Origin: Hyphomicrobiales bacterium
GTDB taxonomy: Bacteria; Pseudomonadota; Alphaproteobacteria; Rhizobiales; RI-29
Direction: 5' to 3'
Length of the DNA: 64,000 nucleotides
NCBI GenBank assembly: GCA_016125495.1
Contig: WGLQ01000006.1
Coordinates: forward strand, 1 to 64,000
Shown in pieces: positions 1-11,197 of this stretch. The translations under genes were made by a program, and so were the position numbers. The stretch's first letter is position 1; each line of letters starts with the position of its first letter. The notes under the pieces were generated by a model. That model did not search any database, was not told the origin of the DNA, and was given only the letters and a program-made list of their open reading frames with translations.

Positions 1-1
1 C

Positions 2-376
2 TATTCGACCCTCATCGTCCTCTTCTGGAAGCAGGAGGCCGACGAACTGGGGCGCGTTCTCGACGAGAAGCTCCCCGCCGTGCACACCGTCCTCACCTTC
101 GCGATGGACCGCTATGTCCGGCTGCTGGACCGACGCCAGCAACTCGCCAAGCCACAACCCATCCTGACCGGCCCCGAGCGCGTTCTTTCCGACAAGGAGC
201 GCGAGGTGTTGACATGGATCGGTCGAGGTCTCACGGCCTCCGGGGCCGCCGATAAAATGAACGTCGCCTTGACGACCGTGCGATCGCACATTCGCTCCAC
301 TCTTCACAAATTGAACGCATCGAATGTCACACACGCCGTGGCAATTGCCTCGTCCTCGGATTTGCTCGATTTCTAA
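2..376 (+). CDS. LuxR-type HTH regulator, 3' part only
   Basis: The reading frame is open from the left window edge, so the 5' part of the gene lies outside. The last 60 residues form a LuxR/FixJ-type helix-turn-helix: VLSDKEREVLTWIGRGLTA followed by AADKMNVALTTVRSHIRST. This is the usual DNA-binding tail of response regulators and autoinducer regulators. The visible N-terminal stretch has no recognisable domain. A GTG at position 80 could be read as a start, but the frame continues upstream with normal coding character, so I treat the gene as truncated by the window. What it regulates cannot be told. Confidence 0.75.
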   Translation, partial: YSTLIVLFWKQEADELGRVLDEKLPAVHTVLTFAMDRYVRLLDRRQQLAKPQPILTGPERVLSDKEREVLTWIGRGLTASGAADKMNVALTTVRSHIRSTLHKLNASNVTHAVAIASSSDLLDF

Positions 377-909
377 GGGACGTGACGTGTTCGGATTTGC
401 GCTTTCTCTAGGGTGAACCGCCCCGACTTCTCTGGGGTTGACCTGCCCCAGAACCTTCATCCTGCCGTGGACAGAGTCCTCCTGGCTGATACGCTGTCGT
501 CTGAATGGTTCGTATGGGCCGGGCTGCGGAGGCCTCGCAAACCGCAGCAGACTGCCCCGGTGCGGCGGTCAAGGTGGGCCCCAGTGTCGTCCCGAACGCA
601 GCCGGTGTCCCGTAGCCGAGCACGCAGTGAGGCCGCTCGGTGTTTCGATCGGAGACCCACCCGGCGATCTCGGTGCGAGCGGGGCCGAGTGCGAAGATCA
701 GTCTTTCGTGCAACAGCACCGCATAGATCGATAGGTTCACGTGAGACAAGCGCTGCCGCGGCCAGCTACAACGTGCTTCATCCGCGCTTTGGCGCCGTGA
801 GCACCCGCGACATGGCCGCAACAGTTCGCGAATAGCCGCCCCAGTCCGCGACCGGTGTTGGCGCGGCCAGAGTAAACAGCGAAATTATGCAATTGTATCA
901 ATGGTAATC
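377..909. other. Non-coding stretch with transposase debris
   Basis: About 530 bases between the regulator and the tRNA. Apart from the decayed transposase fragment annotated separately I find no intact gene. It lies on the 3' side of the tRNA-Ser gene, where integrating elements typically insert, so it may be the scar of an excised or decayed element (inference). Confidence 0.5.
457..720 (-). pseudogene. IS3-family transposase (OrfB) C-terminal remnant
   Basis: The reverse strand encodes LLHERLIFALGPARTEIAGW followed by the motif NTERPHCVLGYGTPAAF. This is the hallmark end of IS3-family integrase-type transposases (consensus YN..RPHSSLGY.TPA.F), with the usual Tyr replaced (DRNTERPH) and Ser replaced by Cys. 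After about residue 100 the homologous reading continues in another frame, which ends ..LSTAG before a stop at 457, implying a frameshift. No catalytic DDE core and no terminal inverted repeats are visible. It is a dead fragment, probably of an old insertion next to the tRNA gene. Confidence 0.65.
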
Positions 910-1000
910 TGGCGGAGAGGATGGGATTCGAACCCACGATACGCTTTTGGCGTATACTCCCTTAGCAGGGGAGCGCCTTCGACCACTCGGCCACCTCTCC
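910..1000 (-). tRNA. tRNA-Ser(GCT)
   Basis: On the reverse strand a 91-nt cloverleaf can be folded: acceptor GGAGAGG pairs with CCTCTCC, followed by discriminator G and an encoded CCA. The D arm begins TGGCCGAGTGG, the anticodon loop CTGCTAA carries GCT, a long variable arm typical of class II tRNAs follows (TATACGCC...), and the T arm has GGTTCGAATCC. It reads AGC/AGU serine codons. Confidence 0.95.
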
Positions 1001-1391
1001 GGGAGGGTCTCGGGTAGCGCGCCCTACCGGCAAACTCAAGCCGAATGTGACGCGCCCGGTGTCGGGGGCCGCGGCGATCAACCGCCTCGGGCCCGCGCGC
1101 GCCACTCGGATGCCGCAACATGGCCGTTCGGCACGATCCGCGCAAGGCGTGAGTGGCCATGCGCGAGTGCGTCGGTGTCGCGACAAGGATCACGCGTCGC
1201 CCCGAGGGTAAGGGTTCCTTAAGGACGCTGATGCACTGGCCAGTCGCGACCCGGGACGATGGTAACCCGGCTCGGTCCTTGCAAGGTCGATGCGATCAGT
1301 CCGGATCGGCTCCGTTGCGTGCGATCCGGCCCGAAATGCGACGGCTACCAGTCAAAAACACGCCCCAGAGCGATACAATCGGACCCTGGCC
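1001..1391. other. Intergenic region upstream of the flippase gene
   Basis: About 390 bases between the tRNA and the flippase start. No ORF with recognisable protein character is seen on either strand. It should contain the tRNA promoter (reverse strand) and the promoter of the polysaccharide genes (forward strand), but no box pair stands out. Confidence 0.4.
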
Positions 1392-2720
1392 ATGACCGCT
1401 GCCTCCTCGATTCCCGCCACGCAGCACATCCAGGGCGTGGTCGCACTCGTCTCGCGGGTCCTCGGCTCCGTGCACAACCGCTCGATGGCCTGGTCGGTCG
1501 CCGACCAGTTCCTGGTCAGCGCCGCCAATTTCGCCATCGGCATCGTCGCGGCGCGGCTCCTTGGCGTTGCCTCCTTCGGCCAGTTCACCCTGACCTTGAT
1601 GCTGGCGGCGCTCGCGGCCGTGTTCGTCGAATACATCTTCTGCGCGCCCATGATGACGCTCGCCGGCCGACGTGCGCGGCGCTCCGGGTCCTACTTCGCA
1701 GCCGTCGCCGTGCTCGGCATCGCATCGGCGGTCGCCGGTGGCCTGGCCGTGGCGTTCGTCAAGGCGACGATGCTCTTTGCGCGCGACGGCTCTCTCGACT
1801 GGCTGCTCATGGGATCGGCCTTTGCCGTCACCTTCGGCCACGTCGTGCACACGGTGGCGCGCCGAATCCTCTTTGCGCGCCGCCGCTCACGCGGGGCGCT
1901 CGCGGTGGACGTGGCCCGTTACGGCCTCTTTGCCCTGTTCGTTGCCGGTCTGCTCGCATTCGAGGTGACCCCGAGCGCAGAGGTCCTGCTGGTCATCCTC
2001 GGGGGCACCGGGGTGCTGGCGACGCTCACCACCTATGCGGGGCTGCTGGCGAGCCGGGTGCGTCTCAAACTGCTGCGCGCCGTCGTCGATCGCCACTGGC
2101 CGATCGCGAGCTGGCTCGTGCTGATGGTGGTCGTGGCGATGGGCCAGGAGCAGTTGGTCTGGCTGATCGTCGGGGGAACGCTCGGCGATGCGGCGGTCGG
2201 GGGCCTCAGAGCCGGCCAGTACCTTCTCGGGGTCACGCATTTCATCATGCTGGCGCTCGAGAACTTCGTGCCGCGCGGCGCGTCCGATGCCTACAGTGAG
2301 GGCGGTGTCGAGGGGCTCGGCCGCTTCCTGACGCGCCAGATGTTCATCCTCGGCATTCCGACGTTCGGGCTCATCATCCTCGTGGCGGCACCGGCCCACT
2401 TCTGGCTCGGCACCCTCTTCGGGCCGGAATACGCACAGTTCGCGCCCATCCTCTGGGTGTGGTCGCTCGCCTACGCCATCGTCTTCGTGCGCGAGATGTG
2501 GGTCTATTACCTGCGCACGATCGAGCAGACGCGCGGCACATTCCACGCCTTCGCGCTGAGTTCCGCGGCGGCGCTGGTGCTGATCTATCCCGCTATCATG
2601 ACGCTCGGCGTGATCGGTGCGGCGATGGTGGTGTGCCTCGCCCACCTCATCTCGATGGTCTACGTGCTGCGCCTCGTGCGCCGCCATGCGCGCCAGCATC
2701 GTGCCATGGCGGCCGCTTAG
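1392..2720 (+). CDS. Wzx-like polysaccharide flippase
   Basis: A 442-residue, strongly hydrophobic protein with about 12 predicted membrane segments and short charged loops, beginning with the layout common to MOP-superfamily oligosaccharide flippases (SVADQFLVSAANFAIGIVAA, then LLGVASFGQFTLTLML). Such proteins move lipid-linked repeat units across the inner membrane. I prefer the ATG at 1392 over the in-frame ATG at 1290 because the extra 34 residues are polar and not family-like. The neighbouring co-polymerase supports a role in surface polysaccharide export. No glycosyltransferase or Wzy polymerase is adjacent, so the substrate is unknown. Confidence 0.8.
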   Translation: MTAASSIPATQHIQGVVALVSRVLGSVHNRSMAWSVADQFLVSAANFAIGIVAARLLGVASFGQFTLTLMLAALAAVFVEYIFCAPMMTLAGRRARRSGSYFAAVAVLGIASAVAGGLAVAFVKATMLFARDGSLDWLLMGSAFAVTFGHVVHTVARRILFARRRSRGALAVDVARYGLFALFVAGLLAFEVTPSAEVLLVILGGTGVLATLTTYAGLLASRVRLKLLRAVVDRHWPIASWLVLMVVVAMGQEQLVWLIVGGTLGDAAVGGLRAGQYLLGVTHFIMLALENFVPRGASDAYSEGGVEGLGRFLTRQMFILGIPTFGLIILVAAPAHFWLGTLFGPEYAQFAPILWVWSLAYAIVFVREMWVYYLRTIEQTRGTFHAFALSSAAALVLIYPAIMTLGVIGAAMVVCLAHLISMVYVLRLVRRHARQHRAMAAA

Positions 2721-3033
2721 ACGGACGGCGCACCAGTAGTCGGCGCGGGGCTGGCGGCCCGCTGAAGCGTCGTTCCGCGTACCGATGAAGGAAGGTCGAG
2801 CGCACCCGGCTCGGCCTGCTTTCGCTCGTTCGGGCCTACGGCAAGCACCGGTCTTTACCATCTGCGCGCATCGCGTTCCCCCGCCAACAGCCACCCGCAA
2901 CCCAGCGTCGATCCGGCCCACTTCTTGCGTTGATGCCCAGTGAATGGCCGCGGACAGCGCTCCGGACGGCCAGAAACCGAAGGGGCGAGCGGCGCGGCTA
3001 TCACCACGCGCTCACAGCGGGAACGGGTGTCTC
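2721..3033. other. Gap between flippase and co-polymerase genes
   Basis: About 310 bases without a convincing gene or hairpin. The spacing suggests that the co-polymerase gene may have its own promoter rather than being strictly co-transcribed with the flippase. Confidence 0.35.
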
Positions 3034-5220
3034 ATGTATCAGTATCGTCACGACGGCTCGGACGCGGGCCTTGCGATCGCCGGCGCGCGGCGGGCCGACG
3101 GCTTCGAAATCGAGCCCATCACGCCGGACATCATGGCGCTGCTGGCGACGCTCTGGCGGCGCAAGCTCTGGATGGTGGCGCTCGCTGGCATCCTCGGACT
3201 GGTCGCGCTCGCCGTTTATCTCGCCGTGCCACCGCGCTTCGATGCGACAGCGAGCGTGCTGATCGATCCGCGCGGTCTGCAGGTGGTCGAAAACGAAGTG
3301 ACGCCACGCAGCGCGACATCGGAGTCGAACGGCGCGATCGTCGAGAGCCAGAAGCGCGTCATGATCTCCGATCCCGTGCTGACCCAGGTGGTGCTGCGCG
3401 AAGGGCTGGCCGAGGACAGCGATTTCGGCGCGCGCGAACCGGGCCTGCTCGCCAGCATCAAGCAGGCCGTCAAGGGACTCCTCGGCGGCTCGAGCAAGCC
3501 GACGGACCCGGCCGTCAAGGCGCTGCGCATCCTGCGCCAGTCGGTGCGCACGCAGCGCGTCGTCGGCTCGTTCGTGATCGACCTCACGGTGCGCGCCAGC
3601 TCACCCGACAAGGCGGCCCGGATCGCCAATGCCATCGCGGCGGTCTATCTGCAGTCCGAGTTCGCGAGCCATGGCGACATGGCGCGGCGCACGTCGGCGG
3701 CGCTCGAGGCGCGGCTCGATGAACTGCGCCGCAGCGTGCAGATCGCCGAAGACAAGATCGAGGCCTTCAAGGCCGAGAACAACATCGTCGGCGTCGGCGG
3801 ACGGTTGGTCGGCGAACAGCAGCTCTCGGAAGCCAATACCCAGCTGACCCAGGCCCGCACCGCCGCCGCCCGCGCCCAGAGCCGCTACGATCAGGTCCGG
3901 TTGCTCAAGCAGACCGGTGCCAGCGCCGACGCGATCGCGGAGGCCGTGCAATCGGCAACGATCCGCCAGCTCCGCGCGAGGCTCGCGGCCGCGAACCAGA
4001 GCGCGGTCGCCCTCGCATCGCAACTGCGCTCCGGCCATCCGCGCATGGCAGCCGCCAATGCGGAGGTCGCCGATCTCAAGCGCGAACTCGCCGCCGAACT
4101 CGGCCGCATCGAGCGCACGGCCGCGCTCGAACTGGAGCGCGCCAACGCCGATGCCAAACGCCTGCAGGCCGACCTCGACCGGCTGACGGATCGCGCCGTC
4201 GAGACCAGCGGGGCGATGGTTCAGATGCGCGAACTGGAGCGCGAGGCGGCCGCGGCCCGTCAGGTCTATCAGACGTTCCTCGTGCGGGCCCGCGAGATCA
4301 GCGAGCAGCAGGGTCTCGACACCTCGCTGACGCGCATCATCTCGCCGGCCGTGCCGCCGAGCGAGCGCTCCGGTGCCTCCCTGGCGATGCTGCTCGGGGG
4401 CGCGCTGTTCGTCGGGCTCGGGCTCGGGGCCGTGCTGGCACTCATCCGCGAGTATGCCGATCGCACGGTGCGTTCGCCCAAGCGCCTCGTGCGGGCGATG
4501 GACCTGCCGCTGCTCAGCGTCGTGCCGGGCATGGTCGACCTCGGCGTACCCGGCGCCCCGGCAGGTGTGGCGGGCGTCAACGGTCCGATCCCGGACCACA
4601 TGCCGGCGGTCGTGGAACGCGGCGGCGATAATGCGCAGTCGCGCGCTTTCGCTCAGCTGCGCACCCAGCTCGTGCAAATGAACCCCGGGGCGAAGGGGGC
4701 CCGCAAGGTGCTGGTGACGGCCGCAGGGCCCGAGCAGGGCAAGTCAACCGTGGCGCTCAACCTGGCGCTGTCGGCGGCCCGTGAGAACGAGCGCGTCGTG
4801 CTGGTCGACGGCGATCCCGTGCGCCGCTACATGAGCCGCATCCTGATGCCGGGCGCGCCGACGGGTCTTGCCGAATTGTCGGCAGGCGCCGTCGAGGCCG
4901 CCAATGCCCGGTTCCATGACGAGGAGAACGGCATCTGGTTCGTCGCGGCCCAGTCCGGTGACCGCAAGTTCACGCAGCGCCTCACCCTCATGGGCCTCGG
5001 CAAGGCGCTCTCCAGCCTCGAGCAGGATTGCGACCTCATCGTCATTGATGGTGGTGTTCCCGGGGTCGATGCCTCGCTGCACATGCTGGCCGATCTGGTC
5101 GACGACATCGTCGTGGTGACGCGCGAGGGTGTGACCGATCTCGACGAACTGACTCGGGCAACGGGTGCCCTCGCCAGCCGGCGGGACCGCATTCGCGGGC
5201 TGGTGCTGCTGGCCTCCTGA
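3034..5220 (+). CDS. Wzc/GumC-like polysaccharide co-polymerase with BY-kinase-type ATPase domain
   Basis: A 728-residue inner-membrane protein. Residues about 40-60 form the first membrane segment within a Wzz domain, followed by a long coiled coil (about 220-430), a second membrane segment (about 450-470), and a cytoplasmic P-loop domain. The Walker A motif is AAGPEQGKSTVAL (Lys570), the A' motif VVLVDGDPVRR, and the Walker B motif DLIVIDGG (Asp672). Proteins of this type control chain length and export of exopolysaccharide. The C terminus stops at VLLAS without the tyrosine-rich tail of classical Wzc kinases. Start: ATG 3034 is preceded by GGGAACGGG; an in-frame start at 2944 would add a non-conserved polar stretch. 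Confidence 0.85.
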   Translation: MYQYRHDGSDAGLAIAGARRADGFEIEPITPDIMALLATLWRRKLWMVALAGILGLVALAVYLAVPPRFDATASVLIDPRGLQVVENEVTPRSATSESNGAIVESQKRVMISDPVLTQVVLREGLAEDSDFGAREPGLLASIKQAVKGLLGGSSKPTDPAVKALRILRQSVRTQRVVGSFVIDLTVRASSPDKAARIANAIAAVYLQSEFASHGDMARRTSAALEARLDELRRSVQIAEDKIEAFKAENNIVGVGGRLVGEQQLSEANTQLTQARTAAARAQSRYDQVRLLKQTGASADAIAEAVQSATIRQLRARLAAANQSAVALASQLRSGHPRMAAANAEVADLKRELAAELGRIERTAALELERANADAKRLQADLDRLTDRAVETSGAMVQMRELEREAAAARQVYQTFLVRAREISEQQGLDTSLTRIISPAVPPSERSGASLAMLLGGALFVGLGLGAVLALIREYADRTVRSPKRLVRAMDLPLLSVVPGMVDLGVPGAPAGVAGVNGPIPDHMPAVVERGGDNAQSRAFAQLRTQLVQMNPGAKGARKVLVTAAGPEQGKSTVALNLALSAARENERVVLVDGDPVRRYMSRILMPGAPTGLAELSAGAVEAANARFHDEENGIWFVAAQSGDRKFTQRLTLMGLGKALSSLEQDCDLIVIDGGVPGVDASLHMLADLVDDIVVVTREGVTDLDELTRATGALASRRDRIRGLVLLAS

Positions 5221-5235
5221 GCCGGTGGTAAGGTG

Positions 5236-5279
5236 GGCGGCCTGGCGCGCGCGACGGGCGCGCCCATCGGCCGGCCGCC
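5236..5279. terminator. Nested hairpin between convergent genes
   Basis: Between the co-polymerase stop (5220) and the azlD stop (5283) an outer stem GGCGGCC (5236-5242) pairs with GGCCGCC (5273-5279) and encloses an inner stem GGCGCGC (5244-5250) with GCGCGCC (5258-5264). There is no T tract, but the position between two convergent genes fits a bidirectional terminator. Confidence 0.5.
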
Positions 5280-5282
5280 TCC

Positions 5283-5588
5283 TCAGGCTCCGAGCAGGCG
5301 GCGCAGCACGACCACCGAGACGATGCCGACGGCGAACGTCGCAAAGAGCGGGAGCCGAAAGCCCGCGATCGCGGTCGCCAGGGCCGCCAGCCAGGTCGCC
5401 GGGCCCGCACTCGCAATGCTCGGCGCGATGACGGAGGTCAGAATGGCGACCGGCAGGGCGTCGAGAGCAGCCTGCAGCACGCGACCCGGGCGAATGCGAC
5501 TGAGCAGCAATACGCCGGCGCTGCGCGTCGCGTAGGTGGCAAGGCCCATGGCGAGGATCGCGAGCAGAGAGTCCGGCGTGACGGTCAC
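5283..5588 (-). CDS. azlD: AzlD-family membrane protein
   Basis: A 101-residue protein with about four hydrophobic segments and the AzlD pattern (YATRSAGVLLLSR near the N terminus and ALDALPVAILTSVIAP). AzlD works with AzlC as a two-part exporter of branched-chain amino acids or related compounds. The GTG start at 5588 overlaps the azlC stop codon by four bases (GTGA), so the two are translationally coupled. A longer open frame reaches 6014, but the extra part is antisense-like and overlaps azlC in another frame. Confidence 0.85.
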   Translation of the reverse strand: MTVTPDSLLAILAMGLATYATRSAGVLLLSRIRPGRVLQAALDALPVAILTSVIAPSIASAGPATWLAALATAIAGFRLPLFATFAVGIVSVVVLRRLLGA

Positions 5589-6322
5589 GGTCCGTCCTCC
5601 TCGATCGGCGTCGCGTTGGCCGCCGGTGACGCGGTGGAGACCCGCCAGGCGAGCAGCGCGGCAACGCTCATGCCGGCAGCCGCGCCCGCGATGATGTACC
5701 AGGTGCCCTCGACGTGGTGCTCGACGACGATGGCCGCGAGCGCTGAAGCGAGCACGACCAGCCCCGTTTCGCGCCCCTTCCAGAAGCCGACGATGAGGCC
5801 GATGAAGAGCGCGGCGAAGGCGAAGTCGAAACCGAAGCGCGCCGGGTCGGACAGCAGGTTGCCGACGAGCGCCCCGATCAGCGTGAAGACGTTCCAGTTG
5901 ACGTAGAGCGAGAGGGCGAGCCCGAAATAGTAGGCGGTCGTCAGGGGCGCGAGGCGCGCCCTTCGCTCGGCCAGCGCCCAGGTTTCGTCGGTCAGCAGGA
6001 ACAACCCCGACCAACGGGCACGCGGCCCGAAGCGGCCGAGGGAGCGCGCGAGCGACGCCCCCATCATGACATGGCGCAGGTTGATGACCAGCGCGGTTGC
6101 CGCGAGCGTCAGCCAGGGAGCAGGCTCGCGCCAGATTTCGATGGCGACGAACTGGGCGCTACCAGCAAAGACGATGGCGCTCATGAGTACCGTTTCGAGC
6201 GGCGTTAGCCCCTTCTGGACGGCGAGCGCGCCAAAGAGCAGCCCGATCGGCGCGGCCGCGGCCAGCACCGGCAGCTGATCGCGAACGCCAAGGAGGAATT
6301 CGTCACGCGACGTGCCGGTCAT
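5585..6322 (-). CDS. azlC: AzlC-family transporter, large subunit
   Basis: A 245-residue polytopic membrane protein with the AzlC signature in its first third (AAAPIGLLFGALAVQKGL, then MSAIVFAGSAQFVAIEIW) and NLRHVMMGASLA. It is the permease part of the AzlCD branched-chain amino-acid exporter. It overlaps azlD by four bases. It lies 81 nt downstream of ligA on the same strand, so partial read-through from the dcw cluster is possible. The exported substrate is not shown by the sequence. Confidence 0.88.
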   Translation of the reverse strand: MTGTSRDEFLLGVRDQLPVLAAAAPIGLLFGALAVQKGLTPLETVLMSAIVFAGSAQFVAIEIWREPAPWLTLAATALVINLRHVMMGASLARSLGRFGPRARWSGLFLLTDETWALAERRARLAPLTTAYYFGLALSLYVNWNVFTLIGALVGNLLSDPARFGFDFAFAALFIGLIVGFWKGRETGLVVLASALAAIVVEHHVEGTWYIIAGAAAGMSVAALLAWRVSTASPAANATPIEEDGP

Positions 6323-6403
6323 CGTCGATGAGATCCGTGATCGAAAAAGGGACGGGAGCAGAGGGGGACGGGGCGCGGCAGCGGCGCCACCGTCGGCCGC
6401 TTA

Positions 6404-8626
<2,223 letters not shown>

Positions 8627-8743
8627 CTAAGGCGAAACGAACCTGCTGTCCAGGACGTCGCCGCAAACGGCGCCCTCATAGCGCAGACAAAACCCTGCAG
8701 ATGCGAGGAACGGCGCGGCGACAGATCAGCACACTCTGAAACG

Positions 8744-9592
8744 TCAGAAGGGATTGATCGCCGCGATGGTGCTCGACCAAGCGCGGCTGATCCAGGAGCC
8801 CGAACTCTCGTTCGGCTGATAGCCCTCGTTGCCGAGCAAGGCATAGGCGTCGCGGTACCACTTGCTCTCGGGGAAGTTGTGGCCGAGCACGGCTGCGGCC
8901 GTCTGCGCCTCGTTCACGATCCCGAGCGCGAGATAGGCCTCCGTCAGTCGGTAGAGCGCCTCCTCGACGTGTGCGGTGGTCTGGTAGTCCGTGACGACCG
9001 TACGGAAGCGGCTGATCGCGCCTTCATACTGTTGCTTCTTCAGATAGAAGCGCCCGACGTTCATTTCCGATGCCGCGAGCACGTCCTGCGTGATCCGGAT
9101 GCGATTCTGGGCTTCCTCGGCATACTTGCTGTCGGGATAGCGCCGAACCAGCGTCTGCAGTTCCTCGAGCGCGAGCTTGGTCTTGCTCTGGTCACGCGCC
9201 GGATCGTTGATCTGGCGGAAGTAGGAGGAGGCGATGATGTGGTGGGCGAGCGCGGCATCGCTGGTGCCAGGATGCAGCGTGGTGTAGCGCTTGGCGGAAG
9301 AGATCGCCTCGTCGTAAAGCTCCGCCCGGAAATAGGAATAGGCCGCCATGACGAGCGCGCGGCGGGCCTCGGCCGCGTAGGGATGATCGCGGTCCACGTC
9401 CTCGAAACGCTTAGCAGCAGCTTCGTAGCTGCCCGAGCCGAGCATGCGGTCGGCATCGGAATAGATAGCGCCGGCCGGCTCGACAATGCCCGGCGCAGCG
9501 GCTTCGTCGCCACCGAACATGGAGCAACCGGCACTCGTGAGCGCCGCGCAAAGCGCAAGGGGAGTCATTGCCTTACGCCAGCTGTGCCTCAT
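8744..9592 (-). CDS. bamD: Outer-membrane assembly lipoprotein BamD
   Basis: A 282-residue lipoprotein precursor. The N terminus MRHSWRKAMTPLALCAALTS is followed by a lipobox ending in AGC, so the mature protein would be lipidated on that Cys and held in the outer membrane. The rest is a chain of TPR-like helices (YEAAAKRFEDVDRDHPYAAE, LVRRYPDSKYAEEA, YEGAISRFRTVVTDYQTT), as in BamD/ComL. It joins BamA in folding beta-barrel proteins. I chose ATG 9592, which places the signal peptide correctly; an upstream start at 9640 would add 16 residues before it. Confidence 0.95.
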   Translation of the reverse strand: MRHSWRKAMTPLALCAALTSAGCSMFGGDEAAAPGIVEPAGAIYSDADRMLGSGSYEAAAKRFEDVDRDHPYAAEARRALVMAAYSYFRAELYDEAISSAKRYTTLHPGTSDAALAHHIIASSYFRQINDPARDQSKTKLALEELQTLVRRYPDSKYAEEAQNRIRITQDVLAASEMNVGRFYLKKQQYEGAISRFRTVVTDYQTTAHVEEALYRLTEAYLALGIVNEAQTAAAVLGHNFPESKWYRDAYALLGNEGYQPNESSGSWISRAWSSTIAAINPF

Positions 9593-10027
9593 CGTGTCCC
9601 CCAACCCGAGCCGACGTTCCCGACTCGCCACGCGAGCCATGCCGCTTCGATCGGTGCCCGATGACCCACGGCAGTGTCAAGACGGCGCGCCCGCTCGCCA
9701 CTGGAAACTCGTTCAAAGCCAACGGCTTGTCCAGCAGGAACGCGCCAAGTCACGCTCTTGCACGAGGACTGTGGTGTTTTGTGGTCGAAGCCGGCCGTCA
9801 CGCACGCTCGAATTGGGTCGCAGCGGTCGCGGCAAGTGTGTTCGATGAAACGCAGGAGGTGTTCAGGACAGTCGACACGCCGCGCCAATCAGTCGGAACG
9901 ACATCCGCGCGAATTACGGGGTTGGATCGCAAGCATGAGCGATCGCACCAACACCGAATTACCCTGACCAGCGATCAACCAACCGAACGGGCAACGGGTC
10001 ATCGACCCGACAGTCGACCGCCTACGC
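9593..10027. other. Intergenic region between lpxC and bamD
   Basis: About 435 bases without a recognisable gene. Reading the reverse strand, a perfect -35 hexamer TTGACA occurs at 9680-9675, about 85 nt before the bamD start, but the -10 position downstream is poor. The length of this gap within an otherwise compact cluster suggests that bamD has its own promoter. Confidence 0.4.
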
Positions 10028-10990
10028 TCAGCTGCGATCGGCTGCAAAATTGGCCGCCATCGCGCCAACCTGGTGCCCTGCGCGAGCGACGTCACGGCGA
10101 CGGGGCGCATGTACCATGGTCCAAGCGTCGCGGTCGGCAAAGAGCGCCTTGAGCATGTTGGTGTTCAGGCGATGTCCACCCCGATAGGAGCGATAGGCAC
10201 AAAGCAGCGGGGCACCAGCGAGGGCCAGATCGCCGACTGCGTCCAGCATCTTGTGACGGACGAACTCGTCCGAATAGCGCAGTCCTTCCGGGTTCAGGAT
10301 GCGGTCGTCACCGAGCGCGACGGTGTTGTCGAGGGAAGCGCCGAGAGCCAGATTTTTGCGCCACAAGCCCTCGACGTCCTTCATGAAACCGAAGGTGCGG
10401 GCCCGGGACAGCTCAGCCCGGAAGGCGCCCGGATTGAGTTCGAGATGGCGGCGCTGGCGGCCGATGAGCGGTGTTTCGAAGTCGATCTCGACGTCGAGAT
10501 GGAAGCCCGTATGCGGTGCGAGTTCGCCCCAGCAATCGCCTTCCTCGACACGGATCGGCTTCAAGACCTTGATGAACTTGCGGGGAGCGTCCAGCTCGGC
10601 CACGCCGACCTCGTCGATCGCGGCGACGAATGCGGAAGAGCTGCCATCCATGATCGGAATTTCGCCGCTGTCGACCTCGATAACGACGTTGTCGACGCTG
10701 AGGCCACGAAGGGCGGCGAGGAGGTGTTCGACCGTCGCGATGACTGCGGTGTCAGGATGACCGATGACGGTACAGAGGGTGGCGTTGCAGACCTGGGAGA
10801 AGTCGGCAGGAATGTCCGCGACGATCCGGCCTTCACGCAGCGCCACGAAGCGAATTCCGACGTCGGCTTCCGCCGGATGGAGAACCATGCTGACCGGCGC
10901 GCCGCTGTGCACGCCATTGCCCGACAGCACGATCTCGCGCGTCAATGTGGTCTGGCTCGAGCCGATGAACCCTCTGGCCGTATGCGGCAT
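10028..10990 (-). CDS. lpxC: UDP-3-O-acyl-N-acetylglucosamine deacetylase LpxC
   Basis: A 320-residue protein of normal LpxC length. It catalyses the committed zinc-dependent step of lipid A synthesis in the cytoplasm. Zinc and catalytic residues are visible in VEHLLAAL, RHKMLDAVGDLALAG and the late His of SYRGGHRLN. The N terminus (TLTREIVLSGNGVHSG) is typical. It follows ftsZ after 207 nt, the common alphaproteobacterial order. Confidence 0.97.
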   Translation of the reverse strand: MPHTARGFIGSSQTTLTREIVLSGNGVHSGAPVSMVLHPAEADVGIRFVALREGRIVADIPADFSQVCNATLCTVIGHPDTAVIATVEHLLAALRGLSVDNVVIEVDSGEIPIMDGSSSAFVAAIDEVGVAELDAPRKFIKVLKPIRVEEGDCWGELAPHTGFHLDVEIDFETPLIGRQRRHLELNPGAFRAELSRARTFGFMKDVEGLWRKNLALGASLDNTVALGDDRILNPEGLRYSDEFVRHKMLDAVGDLALAGAPLLCAYRSYRGGHRLNTNMLKALFADRDAWTMVHAPRRRDVARAGHQVGAMAANFAADRS

Positions 10991-11123
10991 GTCAGGTCGT
11001 CCCCCTGCAGACCCGGCGCTGCTGGTTCGCAGCGCCCTAGGTCACCCCATGTCGCCATTCGCCCGGTTACTTCTGCACAGGATATCCACAGTTGGAGTGG
11101 ATCCGGTTCGGATGACAACGTGA

Positions 11124-11152
11124 CATTAGCGTGCGTCGCCGAGTGTCACCAA
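11124..11152 (-). promoter_or_regulatory. Possible sigma-70-type promoter of lpxC
   Basis: On the reverse strand TTGGTG is separated by 17 nt from CTAATG in the 207-nt gap between ftsZ and lpxC. It is a plausible but imperfect housekeeping promoter; no experimental support. Confidence 0.3.
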
Positions 11153-11197
11153 ATCACGCCTTGTTACGGACTGTTACCTTTAACGCGGCGGTTCGCC

